From: CAXRGH01 sp964230195
Lineage (GTDB): Bacteria > Pseudomonadota > Gammaproteobacteria > Enterobacterales > Alteromonadaceae
DNA length: 15,390 nt
Assembly (NCBI GenBank): GCA_964230195.1
Contig: CAXRGH010000211.1
Location: 1 to 15,390, forward strand
Reading direction: 5' to 3'
The notes under the pieces were generated by a model, which was not told where the DNA came from, made no database searches, and was given only the letters and a program-made list of their open reading frames with translations. Each line of letters opens with the position of its first letter. The first letter of the stretch is position 1. Position numbers and translations under genes: made by a program. Shown here piece by piece: positions 6,413 to 15,301 of this stretch.

Positions 6413-8374
6413 CTATCGACCTTCCAGCATAATCCGTTCAAAACGTTCAACCGCTCTCGGTTTCCCGCTGATCACGACAACATCGTTTTCTTGTAATGTT
6501 AAGTCTGCTGACGCTTCTATTGAATCTTGTCCTCGTCTGATCTCTTTTAATTCCACAGAATTACTTGAGAAATCAATCTCAGTAGTTCGTTGTCCAATAC
6601 CGTTTGCGTTGTGGGTCATTCGAATCGCGTGCATGAACTCAAGTTTTTCCTGCTTTCGATAAGTGAGATCGGTTGCTTCACCAGGGAAGAATCCATGTAA
6701 GTGACCGTAGTGGTTCTTTCGCTCAGTGCGAATGGATTTTAAGATGCGCGACATGGGAATGCCAGAAAGATGCATCACTTGCGAGACTAACATCAAACTG
6801 CCCTCTAGCAGTTCTGGAACCACTTGCGTAGCACCAACAGATAAAAACTCATCGAGGTGTTTATCATCACGTGCCCTCACCACTACGGGCAATGACGGAT
6901 TAATATCTTTTAGTGTTGTGATAATAGACATTGCTTGATGTGGAGCATCAAAAGAAATGACCACGAGTTTCGCTTTATCTATACCAACACTTCGCAACAT
7001 ATCTTTCTGCTTCGCATGTCCATAATAAACCGGCTCTCCCGCTTCACGACTCTCACTGACTCGAATGGGGTCAGCATCCAAAGCAACATAATCAATATCT
7101 TCCATCTTTAACAATCTGCTGATGGACTGCCCTACACGACCATAACCCAATATAACGACATGCTCTTTGTGTTCAACTGATTCTTCGGGGGCAGCCGCCA
7201 CTTTCGGTTTTTTACCTGGAAAAAAATGTTTCGCAATGGGATAACTTTTATGAATTAAATAAGGACTGAGAACCATACTAATGATCCCGACACTCACCAA
7301 CAAAGAAGCAAGTTGTTCAGACAATAAGGCATGATGGGTTGCCAATGTGGCAATAACAAAGCCGAATTCTCCCATTTGGCATAATTTCAAAGCAGTTGCT
7401 AATGACTGTTTATTGGATACAGCAAATAATTTTGACGAAATAAAAATCACCAACGCCTTAACCACCATTAAGCAGACCACACACAACAATACCCAGTGTA
7501 ATTGCTGTATCAGGAAATACACATCTAGACGCATACCAACAGTGACAAAAAACAATCCCAACAAAATATCTCTAAATGGCCGAATATCAGCCTCAAGTTG
7601 GTGTCGATACTGACTTTCTCCGAGCATCATGCCGGCGAGAAATGCACCTAATGCCATTGACAGTCCGAAAAAGTGAGTCATGGCAGCGGCCATTAACGTC
7701 ACTAAAATCGTCGTTAATACGAACAGTTCATCAGTACGTGTTGATGCCACAGCAGAAAAGATTTTTGGCAAAAGGTGTTTTCCTAAATACATGAGAATGG
7801 CAAAGACAGTAATGCCTTTTATGGCCGATAGACCAATTAAAGTCCACATGTTGTCGCCATCTGAGGCACCACTCAGCAGCGGAATAATGATCAATAAAGG
7901 CACCACAGCGAGATCTTGAAACAGCAATATGCTTACCGATATTTGCCCGTGTCGATTGTGCAGAAAACCCATTTCAGCTGCTTGTTTGATCACAATAGCC
8001 GTTGATGACATCGCCCCCATAGCACCAACCACAAAAGCCGTTTGCCATGATAGTCCTAGTAACATGGATAATCCCATGACAAGTAGTGCAGTCAGAATGG
8101 TCTGAGATAAACCGACTCCAAATACCAGAGTGCGCATCGCAAACATTCTCGGTAACGAGAACTCCAACCCCAGAGTAAATAACAGAAATACGATGCCGAG
8201 TTCAGCGAGAAAGTCCATTGCTTCTGGCTCGCCAATTTCCATCAACGATGGACCTGCAAGGATACCCGCAAAAATATAAGCAAGAATGGGCGGCAGTGAA
8301 AGACGTCTGAAACTCCAAACACAAACCACGGCAACCGCCATCAAGACCATAATACTGTTAAAGTGTTCAGCCAT
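6413..8374 (-). CDS. Kef-type monovalent cation:proton antiporter (CPA2) with RCK/TrkA domains
   Basis: This is an inner-membrane K+(or Na+)/H+ antiporter. Residues 1 to about 385 are the multi-span CPA2 exchanger domain, with LGIVFLLFTLGLEFSL near the N-terminus. The HxLExDIxPF loop starts at His258; in E. coli KefC the equivalent loop holds the gate shut. Residues about 405-520 form a TrkA-N/RCK domain with the nucleotide-binding GYGRVG at 410-415, and about 570-650 a TrkA-C domain. At 653 residues it is slightly longer than KefC (620), and I recall that KefC lacks a clear TrkA-C. No KefF/KefG helper gene is adjacent, so glutathione gating is not assured. The start has AAGGA 7-8 nt upstream. 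It is divergent from the diguanylate cyclase gene. Confidence 0.93.
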   Translation of the reverse strand: MAEHFNSIMVLMAVAVVCVWSFRRLSLPPILAYIFAGILAGPSLMEIGEPEAMDFLAELGIVFLLFTLGLEFSLPRMFAMRTLVFGVGLSQTILTALLVMGLSMLLGLSWQTAFVVGAMGAMSSTAIVIKQAAEMGFLHNRHGQISVSILLFQDLAVVPLLIIIPLLSGASDGDNMWTLIGLSAIKGITVFAILMYLGKHLLPKIFSAVASTRTDELFVLTTILVTLMAAAMTHFFGLSMALGAFLAGMMLGESQYRHQLEADIRPFRDILLGLFFVTVGMRLDVYFLIQQLHWVLLCVVCLMVVKALVIFISSKLFAVSNKQSLATALKLCQMGEFGFVIATLATHHALLSEQLASLLVSVGIISMVLSPYLIHKSYPIAKHFFPGKKPKVAAAPEESVEHKEHVVILGYGRVGQSISRLLKMEDIDYVALDADPIRVSESREAGEPVYYGHAKQKDMLRSVGIDKAKLVVISFDAPHQAMSIITTLKDINPSLPVVVRARDDKHLDEFLSVGATQVVPELLEGSLMLVSQVMHLSGIPMSRILKSIRTERKNHYGHLHGFFPGEATDLTYRKQEKLEFMHAIRMTHNANGIGQRTTEIDFSSNSVELKEIRRGQDSIEASADLTLQENDVVVISGKPRAVERFERIMLEGR

Positions 8375-8418
8375 CGCTAGTTCCTTATTCCATGATTTGG
8401 CACATAGTTTGCTAACTA

Positions 8419-8446
8419 CTTATCAAGCTGGCTACACCGTAGTCAA
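8419..8446 (-). promoter_or_regulatory. Candidate promoter of the Kef-type antiporter
   Basis: On the minus strand TTGACT (8441-8446), a 16-bp spacer and GATAAG (8419-8424) lie about 45 bp before the start codon. It sits in the 156-bp divergent spacer shared with the cyclase gene. I could not find an equally good plus-strand promoter there. Confidence 0.45.
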
Positions 8447-8530
8447 GTGAAGATTGAAAGGGCAAAAAGCGGCAAACTTTTTCCACCCACGTTTCGTCAT
8501 CACTGGATGAATGCTTGGAGAAGTTAATAC

Positions 8531-9412
8531 ATGGAACAATACATGCTTACTAGCAATAACACAACTAGCGAAAATTCGTCGATTTTTCAGACCTCTACAG
8601 AATCTTCGCCGACGGTTAAATCGCTTCAAATTGTTCAGCACATGTTGAGGTGTACTGACATGGAAACATTAACGTCTGAGTATTTCTACGGCCTACGCGA
8701 TCATTTTCAAATGCAGTGCGTGGAAGTGATGTATAACGACAAAAAATTGACGTATGGTTCGCCATCAGCTTACGCTGTACCATTAATTGAAGAGATGGGT
8801 TCAGATATCAGGCTGGCTTACTACTTTCATTCTCCCCTTAACCAAAAATTACGATGCGAGTTTCAGCAACTGCAAGCGATAGCCCGACTTGCCATTTCAA
8901 ATTGTATTGCGCATCAACAAACAATCGAGTTAGCCCGAAAGGACCCAGTCACTGGCCTTGATAACCGTTGTAGCTTTGATGAGCATTTTCTTCGAATGTT
9001 AAAACACAGCAAACGTTATCAAGAATCGCCATTTGGTCTCCTAATTCTAGACTTAGATAACTTCAAAACGGTTAACGATACTGATGGCCACCAAATGGGC
9101 GACAGAATTTTGACAACATTTGCACAAGAAATAAAAAATGTTGTCAGAGACACTGACATCTGTTTTCGCTTTGGCGGCGACGAGTTCTGTTGCCTATTAC
9201 CAGGCTCTATCCCAACAGTAAATGAGGAAATCAGTGTGCGTATCCATAATGCTGTACGCCGCAATCCGCTTCTGCAAAAATACAACGTAAGCTGCAGTAT
9301 TGGCAGCGCATACTCGCGCCATAATGATACTGTTGATTCATTATTCAAACGTGCAGATGACGCCCTTTATCAGTCAAAACAGATACAGGGTAATAGCGTC
9401 AACTACGCCTAA
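8531..9412 (+). CDS. Soluble diguanylate cyclase (GGDEF domain) with GAF-like N-terminus
   Basis: This protein should make cyclic di-GMP from two GTP. The GGDEF domain occupies about residues 137-293, begins with the typical DPVTGLDNR, and has an intact GGDEF signature at 215-219. The product-inhibition I-site RxxD is present as R206-D209, five residues upstream. Residues about 30-125 look like a divergent GAF-type sensor, joined by a helical linker to the catalytic part. No membrane segment is seen. Of two nearby ATGs I chose the first because GGAG lies 10 nt upstream of it. The gene is divergent from the antiporter and its stop lies one base from the tilS stop. The signal it senses is unknown. 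Confidence 0.94.
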   Translation: MEQYMLTSNNTTSENSSIFQTSTESSPTVKSLQIVQHMLRCTDMETLTSEYFYGLRDHFQMQCVEVMYNDKKLTYGSPSAYAVPLIEEMGSDIRLAYYFHSPLNQKLRCEFQQLQAIARLAISNCIAHQQTIELARKDPVTGLDNRCSFDEHFLRMLKHSKRYQESPFGLLILDLDNFKTVNDTDGHQMGDRILTTFAQEIKNVVRDTDICFRFGGDEFCCLLPGSIPTVNEEISVRIHNAVRRNPLLQKYNVSCSIGSAYSRHNDTVDSLFKRADDALYQSKQIQGNSVNYA

Positions 9413-9413
9413 C

Positions 9414-10748
9414 TTATAAGCGCGGAACAGCGGCAAAGTGCAGGTAGTACTTTGCCGACAATTGCTCGTTTGTTGGGATGTGCTCTTTGGCTTTCGAATG
9501 TCCCAGCAACCCCATTAACTTATCACCTTTCAACACCTGCGGTATACTTGAACGCTCCCATGGCGGGATCTGCCATTGTTTGAACCACTGGCTAAGGGTT
9601 TTACTATGCGGTGAATTTTCTGGCTTATAGCGTTGTGCGTAATCACCATTCTTTATCACTAATGGATATTCGGTCACATCCCAAGTGATTGGGAAATCAT
9701 TGATGGATAAGGGAACTTCATGGATTTCAATTTGATGGAATGGTCCCCAAGGTATCACTCGTTCTCCAAACCATTGATGATGAATACATTTCAATGGCGG
9801 TGTAACGCATAGTACGAGGTTATCTTGATAACGACGAATAACACACTGTTTCAATTCAACATGCGGTTGTGCATCATCTCGCGCCGAAATCACATCAGTC
9901 AGTATTCGTTCAAGGTTGGCTTCGGAAGGCATATCAATATCGTGATGTTGAAGCCATGCACGAATCACTTGTTTTTGCCAAAGTGGACTGAGACCGCCTA
10001 AAGACGTTAGCGATAAACCGTCATCATCAAGGCAATGTTTCAGGTAGTCACTCGTCACTTCATCAATTAACGCTTGCTGTTCACCACAAAGTTTTGCTGA
10101 GCGAGACACGGTTCTGGCGAATGATGGCCACCTTTCGGTTAAGGTTGGTAGTACATCATGCCGCAAAAAATTTCGGTCAAACACTGTTGAAGCATTGGAC
10201 TCGTCTTCAATCCACTGAAGTTTATGGTGCTTGGCATAGTTTAGAATATCGTTACGACTGATAGATAACAAAGGTCGTACAAAGGTTACACCTCGAATCC
10301 TTTTTTCCTGCCCCATAGCCGACAACCCCGAGGGTCCTGAACCACGCTTTAGTTGTAATAAAAAAGTTTCAACCTGATCGTCTTGGTGTTGGCCGAGAAG
10401 TACGATTGTTCCTTCCTTTGCATCAATCGTTAATGCTGCGTAACGTGCATCTCTGGCGGCAGCTTCAAGCCCCAGTCCTTGAGTTTGGTCAACTTTCACC
10501 TGTCGTGAACTAAAAGAAACATCAAGGGCTTGGCAGACCGACTGGCAATGACGTTGCCAATCACTCGCATGAGCGCTAAGCCCATGATGTATATACTTAG
10601 CTGAAATACGACTGCGCTGTTCTCCATTACTGTACTGGTGTAAAGCATGTAACAACACATGGGAGTCAACACCTCCGCTGTAGGCAACAACGATTGGCCC
10701 AGAGGGGAATGTTGTTAGAAAGTGTTCAATAGCGACTTGGATTGACAT
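9414..10748 (-). CDS. tilS: tRNA(Ile)-lysidine synthase
   Basis: TilS uses ATP and lysine to convert C34 of tRNA-Ile(CAU) to lysidine, so that the tRNA reads AUA and is charged with Ile rather than Met. The PP-loop SGGVDS is at residues 24-29. The HxxDDQxETxL motif followed by LKRG, and the RNFLRHDVLP motif, are present. The C-terminal TilS domain has QWFKQWQIPPWER. At 444 residues it has normal length. I start at the ATG (10748); a TTG codon directly before it (10751) is a less likely alternative. No ribosome site is visible, because the T tract of the accA terminator runs to within a few bases of the start. It follows accA by 36 nt and converges on the cyclase gene with one base between stops. 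Confidence 0.96.
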   Translation of the reverse strand: MSIQVAIEHFLTTFPSGPIVVAYSGGVDSHVLLHALHQYSNGEQRSRISAKYIHHGLSAHASDWQRHCQSVCQALDVSFSSRQVKVDQTQGLGLEAAARDARYAALTIDAKEGTIVLLGQHQDDQVETFLLQLKRGSGPSGLSAMGQEKRIRGVTFVRPLLSISRNDILNYAKHHKLQWIEDESNASTVFDRNFLRHDVLPTLTERWPSFARTVSRSAKLCGEQQALIDEVTSDYLKHCLDDDGLSLTSLGGLSPLWQKQVIRAWLQHHDIDMPSEANLERILTDVISARDDAQPHVELKQCVIRRYQDNLVLCVTPPLKCIHHQWFGERVIPWGPFHQIEIHEVPLSINDFPITWDVTEYPLVIKNGDYAQRYKPENSPHSKTLSQWFKQWQIPPWERSSIPQVLKGDKLMGLLGHSKAKEHIPTNEQLSAKYYLHFAAVPRL

Positions 10749-10753
10749 CAAAC

Positions 10754-10780
10754 AAAAAAAAAGCCGTGAAACACGGCTTT
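10754..10780 (-). terminator. Intrinsic terminator between accA and tilS
   Basis: On the minus strand AAAGCCGTG (10772-10780) and CACGGCTTT (10760-10768) form a 9-bp stem with a 3-nt loop, continued by T residues to 10754. It begins 4 nt after the accA stop and ends about 5 nt before the tilS ATG, so tilS depends on read-through or on an internal promoter. Confidence 0.88.
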
Positions 10781-10784
10781 GTTA

Positions 10785-11741
10785 TTAACAATAACCGAAT
10801 GACATGAGTCTGTCGTAGCGTTGCTGCAACAACTCTTCTTCTGATAAACTTTTCAGTTGAGACAGTTGCTGTTTGATAGTCGCTTTGAGGTTAGCAGCCA
10901 TACTATCAAAATCTCTGTGAGCACCACCAAGTGGCTCTTCAATGATAGCATTGATCAGTCCAAGCTCTTTAATCTGTGGCGCACTGACTCCCATCGCTTC
11001 CGCCGCTAACGGCGCTTTTTCTGCGCTTTTCCACAAGATTGAAGCACAGCCTTCTGGTGAAATAACGGAGTACGTGCTGTATCGCAACATATTTACGCGG
11101 TCACCAACACCAATTGCCAATGCACCACCAGAACCACCTTCACCGATAACAGTGCAGATAATCGGAACAGACAACTCAGCCATCACTTTCAAGTTTTTAG
11201 CAATTGCCTCACTCTGACCACGTTCCTCGGCACCAACACCTGGATAAGCTCCTGGTGTATCAATGAAAGTAACAATTGGAAGACCAAAACGCTCGGCCAT
11301 TTCCATCAAACGCAACGCTTTACGATACCCCTCAGGCTTGGGCATGCCAAAATTACGCATGACTTTTTCTGGTGTGTCACGACCTTTTTGATGACCAATC
11401 ACCATTACTGGTTGACCATCGATATCAGCTAAACCGCCTACGATGGCCTTGTCATCGGCATAAGCACGGTCGCCAGCGAGTTCGTTGAAGTCATTAAAAA
11501 TTCGTGGAATGTAATCCAATGTGTAAGGGCGCAGTGGATGGCGCGCTAACTTTGAGACTTGCCAGGCGTCAAGATCAGAAAAGATTTTGTTGGTCAAAAC
11601 TGCACTTTTCTCACGCAATTTATTAATTTCTTCTTCGAGCCCAACATCAAACTGACCACTTCTGTTCACAGAGCGAAGCTCTTCAATTTTGCCTTCAAGT
11701 TCCGCAATCGGCTCTTCAAAATCTAAAAAATTTAAATTCAT
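10785..11741 (-). CDS. accA: Acetyl-CoA carboxylase carboxyltransferase subunit alpha
   Basis: AccA, with AccD (not in this window), transfers carboxyl from biotin on AccB to acetyl-CoA, making malonyl-CoA for fatty-acid synthesis. At 318 residues it is collinear with E. coli AccA (319). The family start NFLDFEEPIAELE is followed by ARHPLRPYTLDYI, GDRAYADDKAIVGG, DTPGAYPGVGAEERGQSEAI, the glycine-rich GEGGSGGALAIGVGDRV and SPEGCASILWKS. It follows dnaE after 42 nt, with a weak GGGTAG-like ribosome site, in the conserved dnaE-accA order. A strong terminator follows it. Confidence 0.99.
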   Translation of the reverse strand: MNLNFLDFEEPIAELEGKIEELRSVNRSGQFDVGLEEEINKLREKSAVLTNKIFSDLDAWQVSKLARHPLRPYTLDYIPRIFNDFNELAGDRAYADDKAIVGGLADIDGQPVMVIGHQKGRDTPEKVMRNFGMPKPEGYRKALRLMEMAERFGLPIVTFIDTPGAYPGVGAEERGQSEAIAKNLKVMAELSVPIICTVIGEGGSGGALAIGVGDRVNMLRYSTYSVISPEGCASILWKSAEKAPLAAEAMGVSAPQIKELGLINAIIEEPLGGAHRDFDSMAANLKATIKQQLSQLKSLSEEELLQQRYDRLMSFGYC

Positions 11742-11783
11742 CTTACTACCCAGTTTCCATTTACACGTATCTATTCGTGCTTA

Positions 11784-14700
11784 CTAGTGAAATTCCAATG
11801 TTACGCTGCTCTCGTTTAATAACTGCTTCAGCGCGTATAATAATTGATCGTCAGGTGTTACATACCATTGAGGAGCTACTGCTAGCCTCGCTGCGGCGTC
11901 TGCGTGCTCATATTTCAGCTCTAGTGGACAAGTCCCTGATTTAAAAGGTTCAAGTGCCTCAGTGAGCTGTTGAAGATTGCCAGTTGTACACCATTGCGCA
12001 TTAACATCTAATACCAGTGCACGTGCAAATTTTTCGCGCGCTTGGTTAATATCCATAACTTCTCTTGCGGTCATTGTATTACCACCGGAGAAATCATCAA
12101 AGCTGACCTGTCCTGTCACCATTAAAATAGCGTCATTTTGTAGGACTTCTTCGTAAGTTTCAAGCAAATCGGGGAATAGGCGAACATCCATTCGAGCACT
12201 TTTGTCATCAAGAGTGACAATCGCCCACCGGCGTCCCTTCTTATTGACCATAATACGCACACCAATCACTAAGCCCACAACGCTGACGGTTTGGTCTCGA
12301 TTAGTTGGAACAACGTCATTGATTCGACGTTTTGCGTAATGGCTGACTTCTGCCAAATATTGATTGATAGGATGTCCTGTTAAATAGAGTCCAAGGGTTT
12401 CCTTTTCACCATTTAACCAAATCTTTTCTGGCCATTCTGGTACCTCAGCGAATGATTGTTCAGTTTCGGCTTCATCATTGTTAAGCAAGCCAAACATATC
12501 TGTTTGTCCGAATGATTCCGCCCTAGCGTGTTGCTCTGCAGCTTTAATTGCCTCTGGAATAGTTTCCATAAGTGCAGCACGATGTGGCCCAAGGTTATCC
12601 ATAGCACCCGCCAACACGAGCTTCTCTAATACACGCTTGTTAATTTTCTTCAGATCAATCTTGGCGCAAAAATCGAATAGGTCTTTGTATCCTCCGTGAG
12701 CTTCTCTACCTTCAACTATGGCTTCAATTGGGCCCTCTCCGACTCCTTTAATAGCGCCTATTCCGTAGACAATACGGCCTTGATTATCAACCGTAAATTT
12801 GTGACTACCGACGTTCACATCAGGTGGTAAAATTTCGAGTCCCATTGCATCGCATTCATCAACCAAAGTTACGATTTTGTCGGTGTTGTCCATATCCGCA
12901 GACATAACGGCAGCCATAAACTCCGCAGGGTAGTGACATTTTAACCAAAGCGTCTGATAAGACACCAATGCGTAGGCGGCAGAGTGTGATTTGTTAAACC
13001 CATAGCCGGCGAATTTTTCAACCAAGTCAAAAATCTTCATTGCCAATTCTGGAACAATATTATTTTCCTTGGCACCTGCTTCAAATATTGCGCGTTGCTT
13101 AGCCATTTCTTCGGGCTTTTTCTTACCCATTGCTCGTCGCAACATGTCTGCCCCACCAAGGGTATAGCCAGACATTTCTTGCGCAATCTGCATCACCTGC
13201 TCTTGATATAGGATAATTCCGTAGGTTGGGGTCAAAATTTCCCGTAAACATTCATGTTGATACTCGGCGTCCGGAAATGAGATGTCTTCACGACCGTGTT
13301 TACGGTCAATAAAATTATCAACCATGCCTGATTGCAGCGGTCCGGGACGGAATAGCGCTACTAAAGCGATAATATCTTCAAAGCAATCTGGCTGAAGACG
13401 CTTTATCAGATCTTTCATTCCACGGGATTCTAGCTGGAATACTGCCGTTGTCTTATAAGCCTTCAGCAAATCAAAGCTTGATGGATCTTCCAGGTTGATG
13501 GCGGCAATATCGATGGTCTCACCGCGAACCTCTTTGATCATATCAATGGCCCACTGGATAATCGTTAACGTTCTCAAACCGAGAAAGTCAAACTTGACCA
13601 AACCTGCTGTTTCTACGTCGTTTTTATCAAATTGTGTGACCGGGTTTAGTCCTTCACTGTCGCAATAAATAGGTGAAAAGTCGGTAATTTTAGTGGGCGC
13701 TATCACAACACCACCGGCATGTTTGCCCGCGTTTCGAGTGACACCTTCCAAAATTCGAGCCATATCAACGAGATCTTTGACTTCCTCATCTTCAGCGTAA
13801 GCTTCGGGTAGACGCGGTTCAACGTCAAAAGCCTTGGCAAGTGTCATTCCAGGGTCGCCGGGAATTAACTTCGAAATCCGGTCAACAAAACCGTAGGGAT
13901 GTCCAAGCACCCTTCCCACATCGCGTATTACCGCTTTAGCCGCCATGGTTCCAAAAGTGATGATTTGCGAAACAGCATTTCTTCCATAAAGTTCCGCTAC
14001 ATGATCAATAACTTCGTCGCGACGTTCCATACAAAAGTCGATATCGAAGTCAGGCATTGATACTCGCTCCGGATTAAGGAATCGTTCAAAAAGGAGGTCA
14101 AACTCTAACGGGTCTAGGTCGGTGATATCTAATGCATAGGCAACCAAAGAACCTGCTCCTGAACCTCGTCCTGGGCCTACAGGAATACCGTTATCCTTGC
14201 TCCACTGAATAAACTCCATAACGATCAAGAAATAACCGGGAAATCCCATATCGTTAATCACTTTGAGTTCAACTTCTAAACGTTCATCGTATTCGGGACG
14301 CTTTTCAGTTCGCGTTGCTTCATCAGGAAAAAGTGCTAAAAGCCTGCGTTCTAGGCCTTCTCGGGAGACTTTAATCAGATAGTCAGGTTCGGTAAGTCCA
14401 TCTGTTGGACATGATGGTAAAAAATATTCACCTAACCGAACGGTGACATTGCATCGCTTAGCAATCTCAACTGAATTAGCGAGGGCTTCAGGAATATCCT
14501 CAAACAAGGCACACATCTCATCTTCGGTACGAAGATATTGTTGCTCACTGTACAGTTTGGGGCGACGTGTATCTTCTAGTGTATAGCCTTGATGGATACA
14601 AACCCGAATTTCGTGGGCCTCAAATTCTTTACTATCTAAAAAACAGACATCGTTGGTTGCTACCACGGGAAGATCAGTTGATTGGCTGTGAGCCACCGCA

Positions 14701-15293
14701 AGATGAAGATAATCTTCTTCATTTGCACGATTAGTTCGCACCAGTTCAAGATAATAACGGTCAGGAAAATGCGCTTTATAAAATACAGTGATGCTTTCGG
14801 CCAAGGCTTGATTACCCTTGAGTAACGCAATACCGAGTTCACCATCTTTTGCACCGGACAAAACAATAATGCCACTGTTATGTTCAACGAGCCATTCACG
14901 GTCAATAACCGCGCGATCGTTAATGAAACCGCGTTGATATCCTTTGGACAATAATTCAGTGATATTTTTATAGCCCTCATTATCACTTGCAAGAAGGGTT
15001 AGCCGGGTAATTTCACCATCGAGTTCAGGGCTTTTAACCCAAAAATCAGCACCAACAATCGGTTTGATACCAAGACCGTGTGCAGTGCCGTAAAAACGAA
15101 CTAAGCCACACATGTTCATCTGATCGGTAATAGCAACCGCCGGCATACCTTCATCAGCGAGGCGTGCAAGAATAGGCTTAGTTTTGTTCAAGCCATCCAT
15201 CATTGAAAAATCGCTGTGTACACGCAGATGAACGAATTCACATGACGTAGCGGGAACTGCCTCAGGCGTTAATACGGTCTCGGTCATTGACAT
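11784..15293 (-). CDS. dnaE: DNA polymerase III subunit alpha
   Basis: This is the catalytic replicase subunit. At 1169 residues it compares with 1160 in E. coli. The PHP domain starts with FVHLRVHSD at residue 20. The polymerase Asp triad is D415, D417 and D569, a uniform +14 shift from E. coli D401, D403 and D555. The GPGRGSGAGS block precedes the first pair. The internal clamp-binding motif QTDMF is at 930-934 (QADMF in E. coli). An OB domain follows near 1010-1090. The shift comes from a 14-residue N-terminal extension before the PHP domain. A second ATG two codons in could be the true start. It begins 8 nt after the rnhB stop, so the two are cotranscribed. Confidence 0.99.
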   Translation of the reverse strand: MSMTETVLTPEAVPATSCEFVHLRVHSDFSMMDGLNKTKPILARLADEGMPAVAITDQMNMCGLVRFYGTAHGLGIKPIVGADFWVKSPELDGEITRLTLLASDNEGYKNITELLSKGYQRGFINDRAVIDREWLVEHNSGIIVLSGAKDGELGIALLKGNQALAESITVFYKAHFPDRYYLELVRTNRANEEDYLHLAVAHSQSTDLPVVATNDVCFLDSKEFEAHEIRVCIHQGYTLEDTRRPKLYSEQQYLRTEDEMCALFEDIPEALANSVEIAKRCNVTVRLGEYFLPSCPTDGLTEPDYLIKVSREGLERRLLALFPDEATRTEKRPEYDERLEVELKVINDMGFPGYFLIVMEFIQWSKDNGIPVGPGRGSGAGSLVAYALDITDLDPLEFDLLFERFLNPERVSMPDFDIDFCMERRDEVIDHVAELYGRNAVSQIITFGTMAAKAVIRDVGRVLGHPYGFVDRISKLIPGDPGMTLAKAFDVEPRLPEAYAEDEEVKDLVDMARILEGVTRNAGKHAGGVVIAPTKITDFSPIYCDSEGLNPVTQFDKNDVETAGLVKFDFLGLRTLTIIQWAIDMIKEVRGETIDIAAINLEDPSSFDLLKAYKTTAVFQLESRGMKDLIKRLQPDCFEDIIALVALFRPGPLQSGMVDNFIDRKHGREDISFPDAEYQHECLREILTPTYGIILYQEQVMQIAQEMSGYTLGGADMLRRAMGKKKPEEMAKQRAIFEAGAKENNIVPELAMKIFDLVEKFAGYGFNKSHSAAYALVSYQTLWLKCHYPAEFMAAVMSADMDNTDKIVTLVDECDAMGLEILPPDVNVGSHKFTVDNQGRIVYGIGAIKGVGEGPIEAIVEGREAHGGYKDLFDFCAKIDLKKINKRVLEKLVLAGAMDNLGPHRAALMETIPEAIKAAEQHARAESFGQTDMFGLLNNDEAETEQSFAEVPEWPEKIWLNGEKETLGLYLTGHPINQYLAEVSHYAKRRINDVVPTNRDQTVSVVGLVIGVRIMVNKKGRRWAIVTLDDKSARMDVRLFPDLLETYEEVLQNDAILMVTGQVSFDDFSGGNTMTAREVMDINQAREKFARALVLDVNAQWCTTGNLQQLTEALEPFKSGTCPLELKYEHADAAARLAVAPQWYVTPDDQLLYALKQLLNESSVTLEFH

Positions 15294-15301
15294 CAGACTC
15301 T

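Noticed and set aside
8464..8482. AAAAAG / CTTTTT hairpin before the cyclase gene as a terminator or attenuator
   Set aside because: The stem is short and almost all A-T, so it would be weak, and such pairing is common in A/T-rich spacers.
8432..8641. 69-codon minus-strand open frame across the cyclase start
   Set aside because: It has no ribosome site or recognisable protein features and overlaps both the antiporter promoter candidate and the cyclase coding region.
10749..10751. TTG as the tilS start
   Set aside because: An ATG follows directly and neither has a ribosome site, so the ATG is the simpler choice.
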